This document shows positions 34,428 to 43,100 of a DNA stretch of 51,463 nt, in pieces. How positions within the stretch are numbered: the first letter of the stretch is position 1; every line of letters begins with the position of its first letter. The stretch is from Lentisphaerae bacterium RIFOXYA12_64_32. Lineage in GTDB: Bacteria; Verrucomicrobiota; Lentisphaeria; Oligosphaerales; YB12-FULL-65-16. The stretch spans positions 1 through 51,463 of the forward strand of contig MHBL01000283.1 in assembly GCA_001803235.1 (NCBI GenBank), written 5' to 3'. Under the pieces are notes generated by a model. The model saw only the letters and a list, made by a program, of their open reading frames with translations. It was not told the DNA's origin and did no database searches. The position numbers and the translations under genes were made by a program.

Positions 34428-34485
34428 AGGGGAGGGTGACCGGAATTGGGGCAGGCGGAACTCGAGTGACTTTGCGGCGCGTGCA

Positions 34486-34698
34486 TCAGCGTTTGCTTCG
34501 ACGGCTCTTGCTGCGCCGGCCCATCGCATTGCGGCTGAGGGTTTCGACGGACACGCCCGGCCACAACTGCCGCTGCCATTTCGTGTAGTCGAACGGTTCA
34601 CGCTGGATCAACGCGATGAACTTCTCCGCCTGCACATCGCCCAGTGCCTTGGACAGGGCTCGGTATCCTGCCAGTCGGATCTCGGTGTCAGTGATCAT
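34486..34698 (-). CDS. Small protein paired with PIN toxin, probable antitoxin
   Basis: The product has 70 residues. Its ATG at 34698 overlaps the stop of the PIN gene (ATGA). The sequence has a conserved-looking core ALGDVQAEKFIALIQREPFD followed by YTKWQRQLWPGVSVETLSR, a pattern I recall from small proteins encoded beside PIN-domain genes, and a basic tail (RRSKSRRSKR). The tail could bind nucleic acid. The order toxin-then-antitoxin is the reverse of the VapBC pair at 28305. Confidence 0.65.
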   Translation of the reverse strand: MITDTEIRLAGYRALSKALGDVQAEKFIALIQREPFDYTKWQRQLWPGVSVETLSRNAMGRRSKSRRSKR

Positions 34699-35129
34699 GG
34701 ACTGGTCTCCCGGATGAAATCCAACGGGCTCACGACGCGAATACCCCGCAACCCTCGGGCCTTGCGCACAAGCGCATCGTCGGTCGTCAGGACGTACTGA
34801 CACCCCGCCGCAATGGCGCATGCCACGTGCAGCGCGTCCTTGGGGCGGATGCCTTTCTCCGTCATGTCGTGTGCTCGCGCGAGGATCTCAGGAGTCTCGT
34901 CGATGTCGGCAACTGCACGATGGCGCCAGGCCGCTACGGCCTCCCGGCGCTCCTCGAAAGGATTCGCGTCGTTTTCGTGATCGAGGATGTAGGACCAGGC
35001 CAACTCGACCTCTTCCCGGCAGATGCGGTCTTGAATGTCCAGTTTGGCCTCCGCCTCCAATCGGACCCGGACCTGGCCCTGGTCGTCAAAGGGCCGGTTG
35101 AAGCAACATAGGTCCAAGTAGATACGCAC
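34695..35129 (-). CDS. PIN-domain protein (toxin-like)
   Basis: The product has 144 residues. I prefer GTG 35129, which has GAGGTG just upstream and starts the domain directly (RIYLDLCCFNRPFDD); ATG 35165 would add 12 residues. Asp6 is the first PIN acidic residue. Further motifs are LAWSYILDHEN, RPKDALHVACAIAAG and YVLTTDDALVRKA, which supply later acidic residues. This is a PIN subgroup distinct from VapC at 28592. The pair with the 70-residue downstream gene sits between 33 bp direct repeats, as if moved as a cassette. Confidence 0.75.
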   Translation of the reverse strand: MRIYLDLCCFNRPFDDQGQVRVRLEAEAKLDIQDRICREEVELAWSYILDHENDANPFEERREAVAAWRHRAVADIDETPEILARAHDMTEKGIRPKDALHVACAIAAGCQYVLTTDDALVRKARGLRGIRVVSPLDFIRETSP

Positions 35130-35244
35130 AGGATGACACCTCGCACGGGACGGCTTGGTCGCCATTCACTGACACCTAAAATACCTTGCGAACGCGTTGT
35201 CGCCAACAGGCTGGAGCGACCGCGAGTGGATGATCCTGTTCCTC

Positions 35245-35277
35245 GGGCGTGTGACGGACCCGTCGAAGGGGTGAGGC
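35245..35277 (+). repeat. 33 bp direct repeat, right copy flanking the PIN module
   Basis: Identical to 34395-34427. Here 16 bp (GCGCGGGCAGGCCGGC) separate it from the shared AGGGGAGGGTGA. Confidence 0.85.
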
Positions 35278-35369
35278 GCGCGGGCAGGCCGGCAGGGGAG
35301 GGTGAGGGCGCGGGTGCGATGCGGTGACGCTTTTGTCTGGCTCGCGGGGTCCCGCACGCCACCGAAGGC

Positions 35370-35393
35370 AGCCGTCGAGACGACGGCGCTCCA
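35370..35393 (+). repeat. Hairpin repeat of the AGCC...GGCGCTCCA type, copy 1
   Basis: AGCCGTCGAGACGACGGCGC continuing TCCA; stem CCGTCG/CGACGG. A relative at 39986-40010 keeps the flanks but has a different, still paired stem. Confidence 0.45.
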
Positions 35394-35459
35394 GGGAATG
35401 ATCTCGGTTCGAATCGTGTCAAGGGGTGGGGTATTGCTATACACAGTTAGAAGAGTACG

Positions 35460-35490
35460 TATTGCAATAATGCGCCTTTGAGACTATACT
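35460..35490 (+). promoter_or_regulatory. Promoter of the GntR-type regulator with overlapping palindrome
   Basis: TTGCAA (35462-35467), a 17 nt spacer and TATACT (35485-35490). A perfect palindrome TATTGCAATA (35460-35469) covers the -35 box, a natural place for autorepression by the encoded regulator. The surroundings are AT-rich. Confidence 0.6.
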
Positions 35491-35580
35491 GATATTTAAG
35501 GCGTGCGTCCGGGAAGTAGTTGGACGCAGTGGCCGACACGGGGCGGCACGCGATTCCTGAGACTGCGGGGAGACCTGGCG

Positions 35581-36645
35581 ATGGGCGAGGCCCGGGGCAA
35601 CGACAAGCGCGCGGACGTCATCCGGCACATTGTGTCGGGGATCCGTGACGGTCGTCTCGGCGCCGGCGAGAGGCTGGCGCCTGAGCGGCAACTTGCCACG
35701 GAACTGGGGACCACATCGTTGACCGTAGGTCGCGCCATGCGGGAGTTGGCGTTGGCGGGGTTGATTGAGCGGCGGGTCGGGTCGGGCAGTTTCATCACTG
35801 AGCGTGGTGCGCGTCTGCTGCAGCGCACCACGGTGAACGTGTTCAGCCCGCCGGGCGACGTCGAGCCGCTGCGGGAATTCCGCGAGCTGAGTGCGGCATT
35901 GATCCGCGAGTGTGGCTGGGAGCCGAATCCGGTAGAGGTCCATGCCGCGACGGTGGGTGTTGCTGCCGCGTGTGTGCGTCTGTTCCCGTGGAGTCTTGCA
36001 ATCAACGGCCAGTTCGTGGCGGCACCGCCGTTCCGTCGTGCGGTCACACGCTTTAGCAGGCTCTCGATACTGGTCGGTGCGCTGGACAGTTCGGTGTTTG
36101 ATGTCGTGATCCGAGCGGACGATTCGGTGGCGGTGCGGGCGGCCGTGGCGCACTTGCGGGCGCTGGGTTGCGCCTCGATCGGGCTGATTGCCGAGCCGCC
36201 GGACAACAGCATCCATGAACTGCTGATCGCGCTGTGGCGTTCGACGCAGCCGTTGTCGGAGGTCTTCTCGGACGCGCGGCTCATCACGATTCCGCCGAAC
36301 GCACCGGTCAGTCAGTGCGTTGCGCGGCGCTTGCGCTCGGCGTCGTTCCCGGTTGACGGTTTGGTCTGCCCGCTGAAATGGTTCGCCGAGGTGCGGCGCG
36401 CCTATGACCGCCGGAAGGTGCGCCTGGTTCCCAGTGTTGCGCTGGCCCGGGCCGGCAATGTCCCCGGCGCGGCGGATGCCGCATGCCTGAGCGGTGTGGT
36501 GGCGAATGATTTGGAGCGGCACGTGCGCACGGCCGTGGAACTGTTCCGACGGTATGAGGAGACGGAACAACTTCCGAGGCCTGGACAGCGTATGCACTTG
36601 GTGCCGCCACGGTTCCAGGCGTATCCGGGCCGCGCGGTTGGCTAA
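35581..36645 (+). CDS. GntR-type transcription regulator with sugar-sensor-like domain
   Basis: The product has 354 residues from ATG 35581, with GGGGAG upstream. The first ~75 residues are a GntR winged helix: KRADVIRHIVSGIRDGRL, LAPERQLATELG and LTVGRAMRELALAGLIERR with SGSFIT as the wing. The rest resembles the periplasmic-binding-protein-like effector domain of the GntR/LacI hybrids (AVRAAVAHLRALGCASIGLI), which usually sense sugars. It is first in the plus-strand glycosidase cluster and so is the likely local regulator. The overlapping palindrome in its promoter suggests autoregulation. Confidence 0.85.
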   Translation: MGEARGNDKRADVIRHIVSGIRDGRLGAGERLAPERQLATELGTTSLTVGRAMRELALAGLIERRVGSGSFITERGARLLQRTTVNVFSPPGDVEPLREFRELSAALIRECGWEPNPVEVHAATVGVAAACVRLFPWSLAINGQFVAAPPFRRAVTRFSRLSILVGALDSSVFDVVIRADDSVAVRAAVAHLRALGCASIGLIAEPPDNSIHELLIALWRSTQPLSEVFSDARLITIPPNAPVSQCVARRLRSASFPVDGLVCPLKWFAEVRRAYDRRKVRLVPSVALARAGNVPGAADAACLSGVVANDLERHVRTAVELFRRYEETEQLPRPGQRMHLVPPRFQAYPGRAVG

Positions 36646-36672
36646 GTGGAAGGAGAGGTCGGGATGCGGGAT

Positions 36673-36692
36673 GCGGGCGGGGGGCCGCCCGC
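36673..36692. other. Perfect 8 bp hairpin between regulator and glycosidase genes
   Basis: GCGGGCGG-GGGG-CCGCCCGC, 28 bp after the regulator stop and ~93 bp before the next start. There is no T-run. It could lower read-through or stabilise an mRNA end. Confidence 0.4.
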
Positions 36693-36784
36693 GGTACTGG
36701 GGGACGGGGCGTCGGTCCGTTGGGTCTGTTGGGTCCGTCGCGTAGACGACCGGGCAATCCTACACAGGCGAGAGGAGACGAAGC

Positions 36785-39700
36785 ATGCGGTCACTGCAGG
36801 GTCGCGTCGGGATCGCGGTTGTAACCTGTCTGGCGCTTTCCGGTTGCAGGACGCCACGCCAGGACCCGGGAGTGCGTCTGGCGTGGTGCGACGCGCAGGC
36901 GGAACAGCGGCAGGTCGTCGAGGTCACGGCGAAGTCTGCACGCCAGGATTGCGCCGTAGGACTTCCCCTGACGGGGCCGGCTGGCGTGCCGTTCCGCATT
37001 GCGATGGAGGAACAGCCCGACGTGCCGCTGCCCGTGTTCCGCGACGCCGACGGGACGGTCTGCGTGCGGGTGCCGGGTGCCATGGCCGCGGGCCAGACGC
37101 GCCGCGTGCTCGCGTCCTGGTCCAAAGCGCCGGGCTGGGCGGCTTCACCCGTCGTTGGCGTCCGGCCCGAAGACGGCGACGAGTATGCGTTCGTGACCTT
37201 CAACGATGCCTGGGACTTCGACGAGGGTGACCAGGAGGGCATTGCCCGGTGGGGGGACAACCCCACCATGTACGGGAAGATCAGTGTGGAGAACGGGATG
37301 CTCATCGTTCCGGTCACGGGCAATGATCCCTACCTGATCTGGGGGAACATGTTCGGCCCGAGCGAACCGGGTGAGGGCCTGCACATTGATTCCAAGTTAT
37401 ATACGACGCTCAGTCTGCGCGTCAAGCAGAGCTGCGCCCGGGCTAAGTGGACCCTCTATCTGACCGACGGCAACGGAGTCTACAAGGGTTGCGACGTCGA
37501 CGTGGCCGGCACGGAGTTCCAGGTCCTCCGGTTCGACCTGGCAGCACTTTTCCCCGGGTTCTGGGATGGTCGCGAGTTCCGCGCGGTGCGGATCGACACG
37601 ACGAACAATCAGCCCGGTGCGACCGTCGAGATCGACTGGGTCCGCCTCAACAGAGCGCCGGTGCACGTAACGGCCGGCCCAGTGTTCACCGCGGCTCAGG
37701 TCGAAGCTCGGGAGAGAGTGACGGCCATTCGTGCGCGGTTGCCGCGCTTTGTCCAGGCCGGGGAGAAGGTCCCGTGCCAGGCTGCCGGGCTGAACGGCGG
37801 TGGCAAGGCGGAGGACGGTGCCCCGATTGCGGCGCGGCTTGTGGACGGCGCGAACGTCGTGGCCTGCGGCATGGCCGGCGGCGGGGCATCTGCTCCGGCC
37901 GTGCTCGACGTCGGCGGGCAGATCGGCGAGCGTACGTGGTTGGTCGGGGTTTGCGACGATCTGGGCCGGCCCGCGCAGCCGATGCTGCGTCTGCCGGTGA
38001 CGGTGACGCCAGCCGCGCTCGATCACTACGAATTGATTCCGGCGCGGACGGCCGTGCCCGTGACTCGGCGCGAGGTGTCGGTCCTGGTGTGGGCGGCGGA
38101 CCGGTTCGGGAACCATCTCCCGGTCGATGTGCGGACGCCGCAATGGTCCCTGACCGGGGGCGTGGTCGTGACGAGCGGTGAATTGCGCGGCGCGCCGGCG
38201 ACCGTGGCCGTTACGTGCGCGGAGACGCCGCGCACCCGGCACGAGATCGTGCTCCGCGATGCGGCAGGGCACGAAGGCAGGACGGTCGTCACCACGCTGG
38301 CGTACCGCAAGGATGGCGTCACGTTGAATGCACGCGGCTGGTTCGTCGACACCAAGGGTGAACTCTATCTGCCGCTCGGCGGGTTCTACGCGAACTGGCC
38401 GTCAGGGTTGCCCGGCCCGGACGGGGCGCTCAATCGTTCAACGGACCTGTTCCCGTGCGGTCCCAGTCCGTACACGCACGGGTTCCCGTGGCCGCCGGAG
38501 GTCGAGAAACAGGTGCAGGATTACCTCGGTCTCTGTCACCGTCACGGCGTCACCGGCTTGCGCCTGATGCTGCGCAACATGGACATCGTCGGGCGCGTGG
38601 ATCCCGTGCAACTGAAGGCGGTCCTGCACCTGTTCGATCTCGCCCGGCCGCTGGGCATCCGGTTCGACGTTGCGCTGTTCGAGGACTACACCAAGCCGCC
38701 CTATGTCAGCACCGAGATTGTCGAGAAGATCGTGTTACCCCAGTATACGGCGGACGAACTGCGGCAACTGCCGCCGCACCGGGCGCGTTTCCTCGTGCGC
38801 AAGGACATCCTGCCCAGGGCGGAACTCCGCTACACGGACGCGGACGCGATTCGGTGCCAGAAGGATTACCTCGACGAACTGCTGCCATACCTTGCGGAAC
38901 GCGAGGAGGTGCTGTGTTACGAGTTTGAGAACGAAATGGTCTTTCCCCCGATGAGTTGGGTGAACGAGATCACGGCGTACATCCGCGCGATCGACCCGCA
39001 CACGCCGATCCTGGGCAACCCCGGCCCGCACGACTGGCCCGAGCCGTGGCGCTGGCGCGACGCCAAGATGGACCTGTTCAGTTACCACCCTTACAACGAC
39101 GGTTGCCCCGGAGCGGACCACGGCGCGGTCATGTTCATGCGCAGCAAGTGGGCGGCGGCGGCGGGGTTCCCGATGTTCACCGGCGAGGGTGGCATCAACC
39201 AGAACCGGTGGCAGAAGGACGTGAAGAAGGTTTCGCCCGAGTGCGCCATGCGCGGCATTCGCGACCAGATCTGGCTGTCCATGTGCGCCGGGGCCAACGG
39301 TGCGTTCATGTGGACGGCCGATCATGAGTGGCAAATGGCGGAGTTCGGCAAGGTCACGACGGCGGTGCAGGCGCTGGGCGTGGATCTGCGCACCCTGACG
39401 CGACGCCAGCCCCGGACAGTCCTGGTGATGCCGGCCGACAAGTCCGCCAACGCCAATGCCTATGCGCTGGGGTATGCGCTGCTGAGCCGTGGCGTGGACT
39501 TTGACACGCGTCCGGCCGAGGCTGCCGGGGGCTACGCGAGTGCGGTTGATGCCGTCAAGGCAGACCCGGCAACCCTGAGCGTTGCCCCGGAGTTGTTCGA
39601 ACCTGCGACGGGGTACCAGGTGTGTTACCTCGCCACCGCGGATCTCGACCAAGTGGTCATCTACCTGCGGAACATCGCAGGCGGGATCGTTGACCAGGGT

Positions 39701-39910
39701 GGTGGGGCTCGGCCTTGCTACGTGCGTGAGCCCAAGCCCGCGCTGGCGGCGGTGCGCCTGCTCAACAGTCGCACCTGGCCGACGGTCACCGCATTCGATC
39801 TGGACGATGCTAAGGTCGTGCCGGCAACGGTCGCACCGGATGGGCGTCTCGCGATCGGCGCAGGTGAGACGACGCATGACTTTGTCATCGGGTTACGGCG
39901 AGCGCGGTAG
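36785..39910 (+). CDS. Lipoprotein glycoside hydrolase with carbohydrate-binding module
   Basis: The product has 1041 residues. ATG 36785 follows a GAGGAG. The leader ends in a lipobox (LALSGC, Cys21), so it is likely tethered to the membrane. Residues ~135-295 look like a jelly-roll carbohydrate-binding module (KISVENGMLIVPVTGNDPYL). Two Ig-like domains follow to ~510. Residues ~520-900 form a clan-A TIM barrel with YEFENEMVF (Glu717, acid/base) and MFTGEGGINQ (Glu801, nucleophile). The C-terminal 130 residues are beta-rich. It most resembles the GH5/GH42-type barrels, but I cannot name the family. It is the first of three giant hydrolases in the cluster. Confidence 0.8.
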   Translation: MRSLQGRVGIAVVTCLALSGCRTPRQDPGVRLAWCDAQAEQRQVVEVTAKSARQDCAVGLPLTGPAGVPFRIAMEEQPDVPLPVFRDADGTVCVRVPGAMAAGQTRRVLASWSKAPGWAASPVVGVRPEDGDEYAFVTFNDAWDFDEGDQEGIARWGDNPTMYGKISVENGMLIVPVTGNDPYLIWGNMFGPSEPGEGLHIDSKLYTTLSLRVKQSCARAKWTLYLTDGNGVYKGCDVDVAGTEFQVLRFDLAALFPGFWDGREFRAVRIDTTNNQPGATVEIDWVRLNRAPVHVTAGPVFTAAQVEARERVTAIRARLPRFVQAGEKVPCQAAGLNGGGKAEDGAPIAARLVDGANVVACGMAGGGASAPAVLDVGGQIGERTWLVGVCDDLGRPAQPMLRLPVTVTPAALDHYELIPARTAVPVTRREVSVLVWAADRFGNHLPVDVRTPQWSLTGGVVVTSGELRGAPATVAVTCAETPRTRHEIVLRDAAGHEGRTVVTTLAYRKDGVTLNARGWFVDTKGELYLPLGGFYANWPSGLPGPDGALNRSTDLFPCGPSPYTHGFPWPPEVEKQVQDYLGLCHRHGVTGLRLMLRNMDIVGRVDPVQLKAVLHLFDLARPLGIRFDVALFEDYTKPPYVSTEIVEKIVLPQYTADELRQLPPHRARFLVRKDILPRAELRYTDADAIRCQKDYLDELLPYLAEREEVLCYEFENEMVFPPMSWVNEITAYIRAIDPHTPILGNPGPHDWPEPWRWRDAKMDLFSYHPYNDGCPGADHGAVMFMRSKWAAAAGFPMFTGEGGINQNRWQKDVKKVSPECAMRGIRDQIWLSMCAGANGAFMWTADHEWQMAEFGKVTTAVQALGVDLRTLTRRQPRTVLVMPADKSANANAYALGYALLSRGVDFDTRPAEAAGGYASAVDAVKADPATLSVAPELFEPATGYQVCYLATADLDQVVIYLRNIAGGIVDQGGGARPCYVREPKPALAAVRLLNSRTWPTVTAFDLDDAKVVPATVAPDGRLAIGAGETTHDFVIGLRRAR

Positions 39911-39985
39911 TGGGGGCGGGGATCGGCTCGCTGAAGCTCGCCTCCACTTCCGCCTGAAAGGGTCTGTCAATTTAGTGACGCAAAG

Positions 39986-40010
39986 AGCCCGCGAGGACGC
40001 GGGCGCTCCA
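39986..40010 (+). repeat. Hairpin repeat of the AGCC...GGCGCTCCA type, copy 2
   Basis: AGCCCGCGAGGACGCGGGCG continuing CTCCA; stem CCCGCG/CGCGGG. Just upstream, GGGTCTGTCAATTTAGTG (39960-39977) resembles the left end of the 24456 MITE-like element, possibly a remnant. Confidence 0.45.
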
Positions 40011-40134
40011 AAGTCAGCCCCTCGTGCCAGTCCCTGGAGCGGGCTCCCGGGCCCCTTCAGTTTCATGGGAGGCCTTGATACACCTCGGATTCTCGGCAGC
40101 GTAGCGATGCAGATTGCGGAAAGGGGCCATCCGA

Positions 40135-43100
40135 ATGAGTTCCAACCTTGTCCGATTTCTGGCGGCGTGCGTGTGGGTCGAGGCGTGTGCGGCGGCCGAA
40201 CCGGCGCAGCCCGGTCAAATCCCTGACGCCGCCGGGGTGCGGCGTATCGCGGTGTTTGCGGACGCCGAGGCGCCGAAGCTGACGGCCGGTTGCGCTGACC
40301 CGGCGCGTCTGGCGGAACTCCTGCGGACGCCCCAGCGTCAGATCACGTTGCTCGACACTGCGCAGTTGGCGGACCCGAAGCAGTTGTCGCCCGCGCTCTT
40401 CGATCTGCTGGTGCTGCCGTACGGGCCGAGTTTGCCGGACGCGGCAACGGAGTCCGTGCGAGCCTTCCTGAAGGGCGGGGGCGACTTCGTCTCGGTTGGC
40501 GGCTATGCGTTTGACCACCTCTATGGGAAGAATGTCAGTCCGGATCTCGAGTTGCTGACGGCGCCGGGAATGGAAGAACCGGGCGCGCTTGAGCACTGGA
40601 CATCGGACCAGGCCATTGCGCAGGCCGCAGATATGAGCCCCGTCGGTCGTGCGATCGTCCAGGACGGTCCGCACGGCGGCGTCTCCTGCCTGCGGCTCCA
40701 GGTTCCGGACGCCTTGCCCAAGGCCTGGTACAACATCAACCAGCAGGTGACGGGGCTGGCGCCGGGGCAGAGCTACGCGGCCACGTGCTGGATCCGGACG
40801 GAGCGCGTGCACGACGGGTTCGCGTACCTGGCCGTCAGTTTCCACGACGCTGCGGGCAAGCGGCTGTCGTTCGTGCAGGATGCCCGGCAGGACACCTGCG
40901 GCACGTTAGGATGGCGCCGGGCCCAGTGCCGTTTCACTGTGCCGCCCAACACGGCCTTCGTCCGGGTGGTCGGCAATCTCTACGGTTACGGGACGGCGTA
41001 CTTCGACGACTTCTCGCTGAAGTGGTTCGACGGGGGCGGGTTCAACACGCACTTCGGCAAGGTGGGCGACCAACTGCACTTCCGCGAGGACCAGGTCGGT
41101 GTGTTCGATGCGTCCTACCGCCTGGAACGGGCCGTCGCCTGCGAAACCTCGCCGGACCAGCGGATCGTCACGGCGGACGGCGCGCTGCAAGGGCCGCTGC
41201 AAGGCTTTGCCGCGGTCGGAATGACCAGTGCCAACGACGCGGTCGGACCGGTGCCGCGGGCGCGTTGGACATCGCTGGTCCAGACCCGCGACGGATACGG
41301 GCGCCTGGCCGGTTCCGTACTGGGGGTGACGCACAACTTCAAGGGGACCTTCAAGCATTCGCTCTGGGCCTATGCCGGTTTGGAGAATATCAACCTGTTC
41401 GACGGTTCGCACCCCGCGTATGACCAAGCGCTGCAGCAGGTCGTGGAGCACTTGCTGACCGGCGTCTTCCTGCACTCGCCCGAACCCGAGTTCATGCTCT
41501 ACCGCCCCGGAGAGCGGATCGCGTCTCACGTCAATTTGTGCAATGCGGGGCGTGACAGCCTCGACCTCCGCGTCGTTGCAGAGTTGGTTGCCGGTGGCAA
41601 GAACCTGACGGTTCAGGACGTGACTCGGTGCTTGGCGGCCGGACAAGACGAGCCACTGGTGTTCGAGATGGTTTGTCCCGACGGATTGAACGACCTGGTC
41701 TGCGAACTCCGCTACCGCCTGTTCCTGGGCGAGCGCGAGGTCGACACCGTGCGCACTGGCTTTTTCGTCCCGAACGGCAAGGAGACGGAAGGCTTCCCGT
41801 TGTCGTTCCGCGACAGCTACTTCCGTGCCGGCGGCCGGCCCATGATGCTGTTTGGCGTCAACCAGACGGGGGTGATGTTCGGGCCGGATTACGAGAACCC
41901 GCTCACGTGGATGAAGGACTATGGGCGGTGCCGCGACTTCGGCTTCAATGTCTGGAGGGTGCTGCATGTCTCCGCGTTTGCGGACCCCGCGGGCTATCGG
42001 TTCGGCACGCTCAAGATCGATACGCCGCCGGAACGTCTGCTGCGGCGCATGGACGCGGTGTTCGAACTGGCGCAGCATTTCAAGATCGTGCCGATGCCGT
42101 GCTGGTACGACACCCGCGGCGGCGCAACGGTCAGTGACTCTGACCTGGAACTTCAGGCCGGGTTTGCGCGTCGCTACGGCGAACGCTACCGCAAACTCTC
42201 CGGAATGCTCTACGACGTCTCCAACGAGATCACCATCGACTACGCGGATCAGCCCGACCTGCACCGGGACTTCCGCGCGTTTCTGACGACGAAGTACGGC
42301 AACGACGAAGCCCTGCGCGCCGCGTGGGGCGACCCCACGGCAAGCCTGGCGGCGGCGAAGTACGAGAAACCCCCGGCGGAGTGGGTCAGCCGTAAGGGCC
42401 ACGACATCGAGGTGTTCCGCTTGTACGTGATGGAGCGCTGGCTGGCGCCGAGCATCAATGCGGTGCGTGAGACCGGCGACACGCATCCGGTCACCACGGA
42501 GAACTACGTGTGGAAACTCCCGGCGGGGGATCCGTTCGAGAGCCGGCGCCTCCTGACGTTCGCCAACATGCATCACTACGGCGACTGGCAACCGGGGTAC
42601 GCACGCTTCTTTGAGCGACGGATGCAGGGCCGCGGTCACGTCGTGGGCGAGTTCGGGCGTACCAGCCATCCGGGGCAGGTGAGTTTCGGCAACTACTGTC
42701 CCGAGCCGGAAGCGCTGGTCTACTTCCGCCGGGCGACGTTTCTGAACGCCGGCCTGGGCGCAGCGGGGATGTTCGTGTGGGACATGAAGGACATGCGCGG
42801 TTCGGGTTTCCCGTATGGTGTTCATTACCACAGCGAACTGGTGCCGAAGAAGGTCGGGTTCCTGTTCCGCGACCTGGCGTTCTTCTTCCGCCGTTTCGCG
42901 CCGGAGTTCAAGGCGGAAGACCTGTGGTTTGTCGTGCCGGACCAGTTCCTGCTCGGGGGCGGGCAGAACGATTTCCAGACGCGTCTCTACAGTGCGCTGA
43001 CGGCGCTGACCAAGACCAATGTCCAGTTCTCCCTCATCCGCCAGTATGAGCTGGCACGCGTTCTGAAGGAGAAGCCGAAAGCCATCGTCTTCCCACTCGC

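Larger units (their letters stand above)
33849..34485. other. 637 bp repeat island without genes
   Basis: It holds a GTTTCAG-type heptamer stretch (33889-33912), a 156 bp MITE with target duplication (33997-34152), palindromic repeat copy B (34172-34376) and the left 33 bp direct repeat (34395-34427). The heptamer stretch resembles those at 30374 and 45121. Apparent frames here follow the repeats. Confidence 0.65.
35130..35580. other. 451 bp divergent region between PIN module and regulator
   Basis: It contains the right 33 bp direct repeat, a hairpin repeat at 35370-35393 and the promoter of the GntR-type regulator (35462-35490). No gene is seen. Confidence 0.55.
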
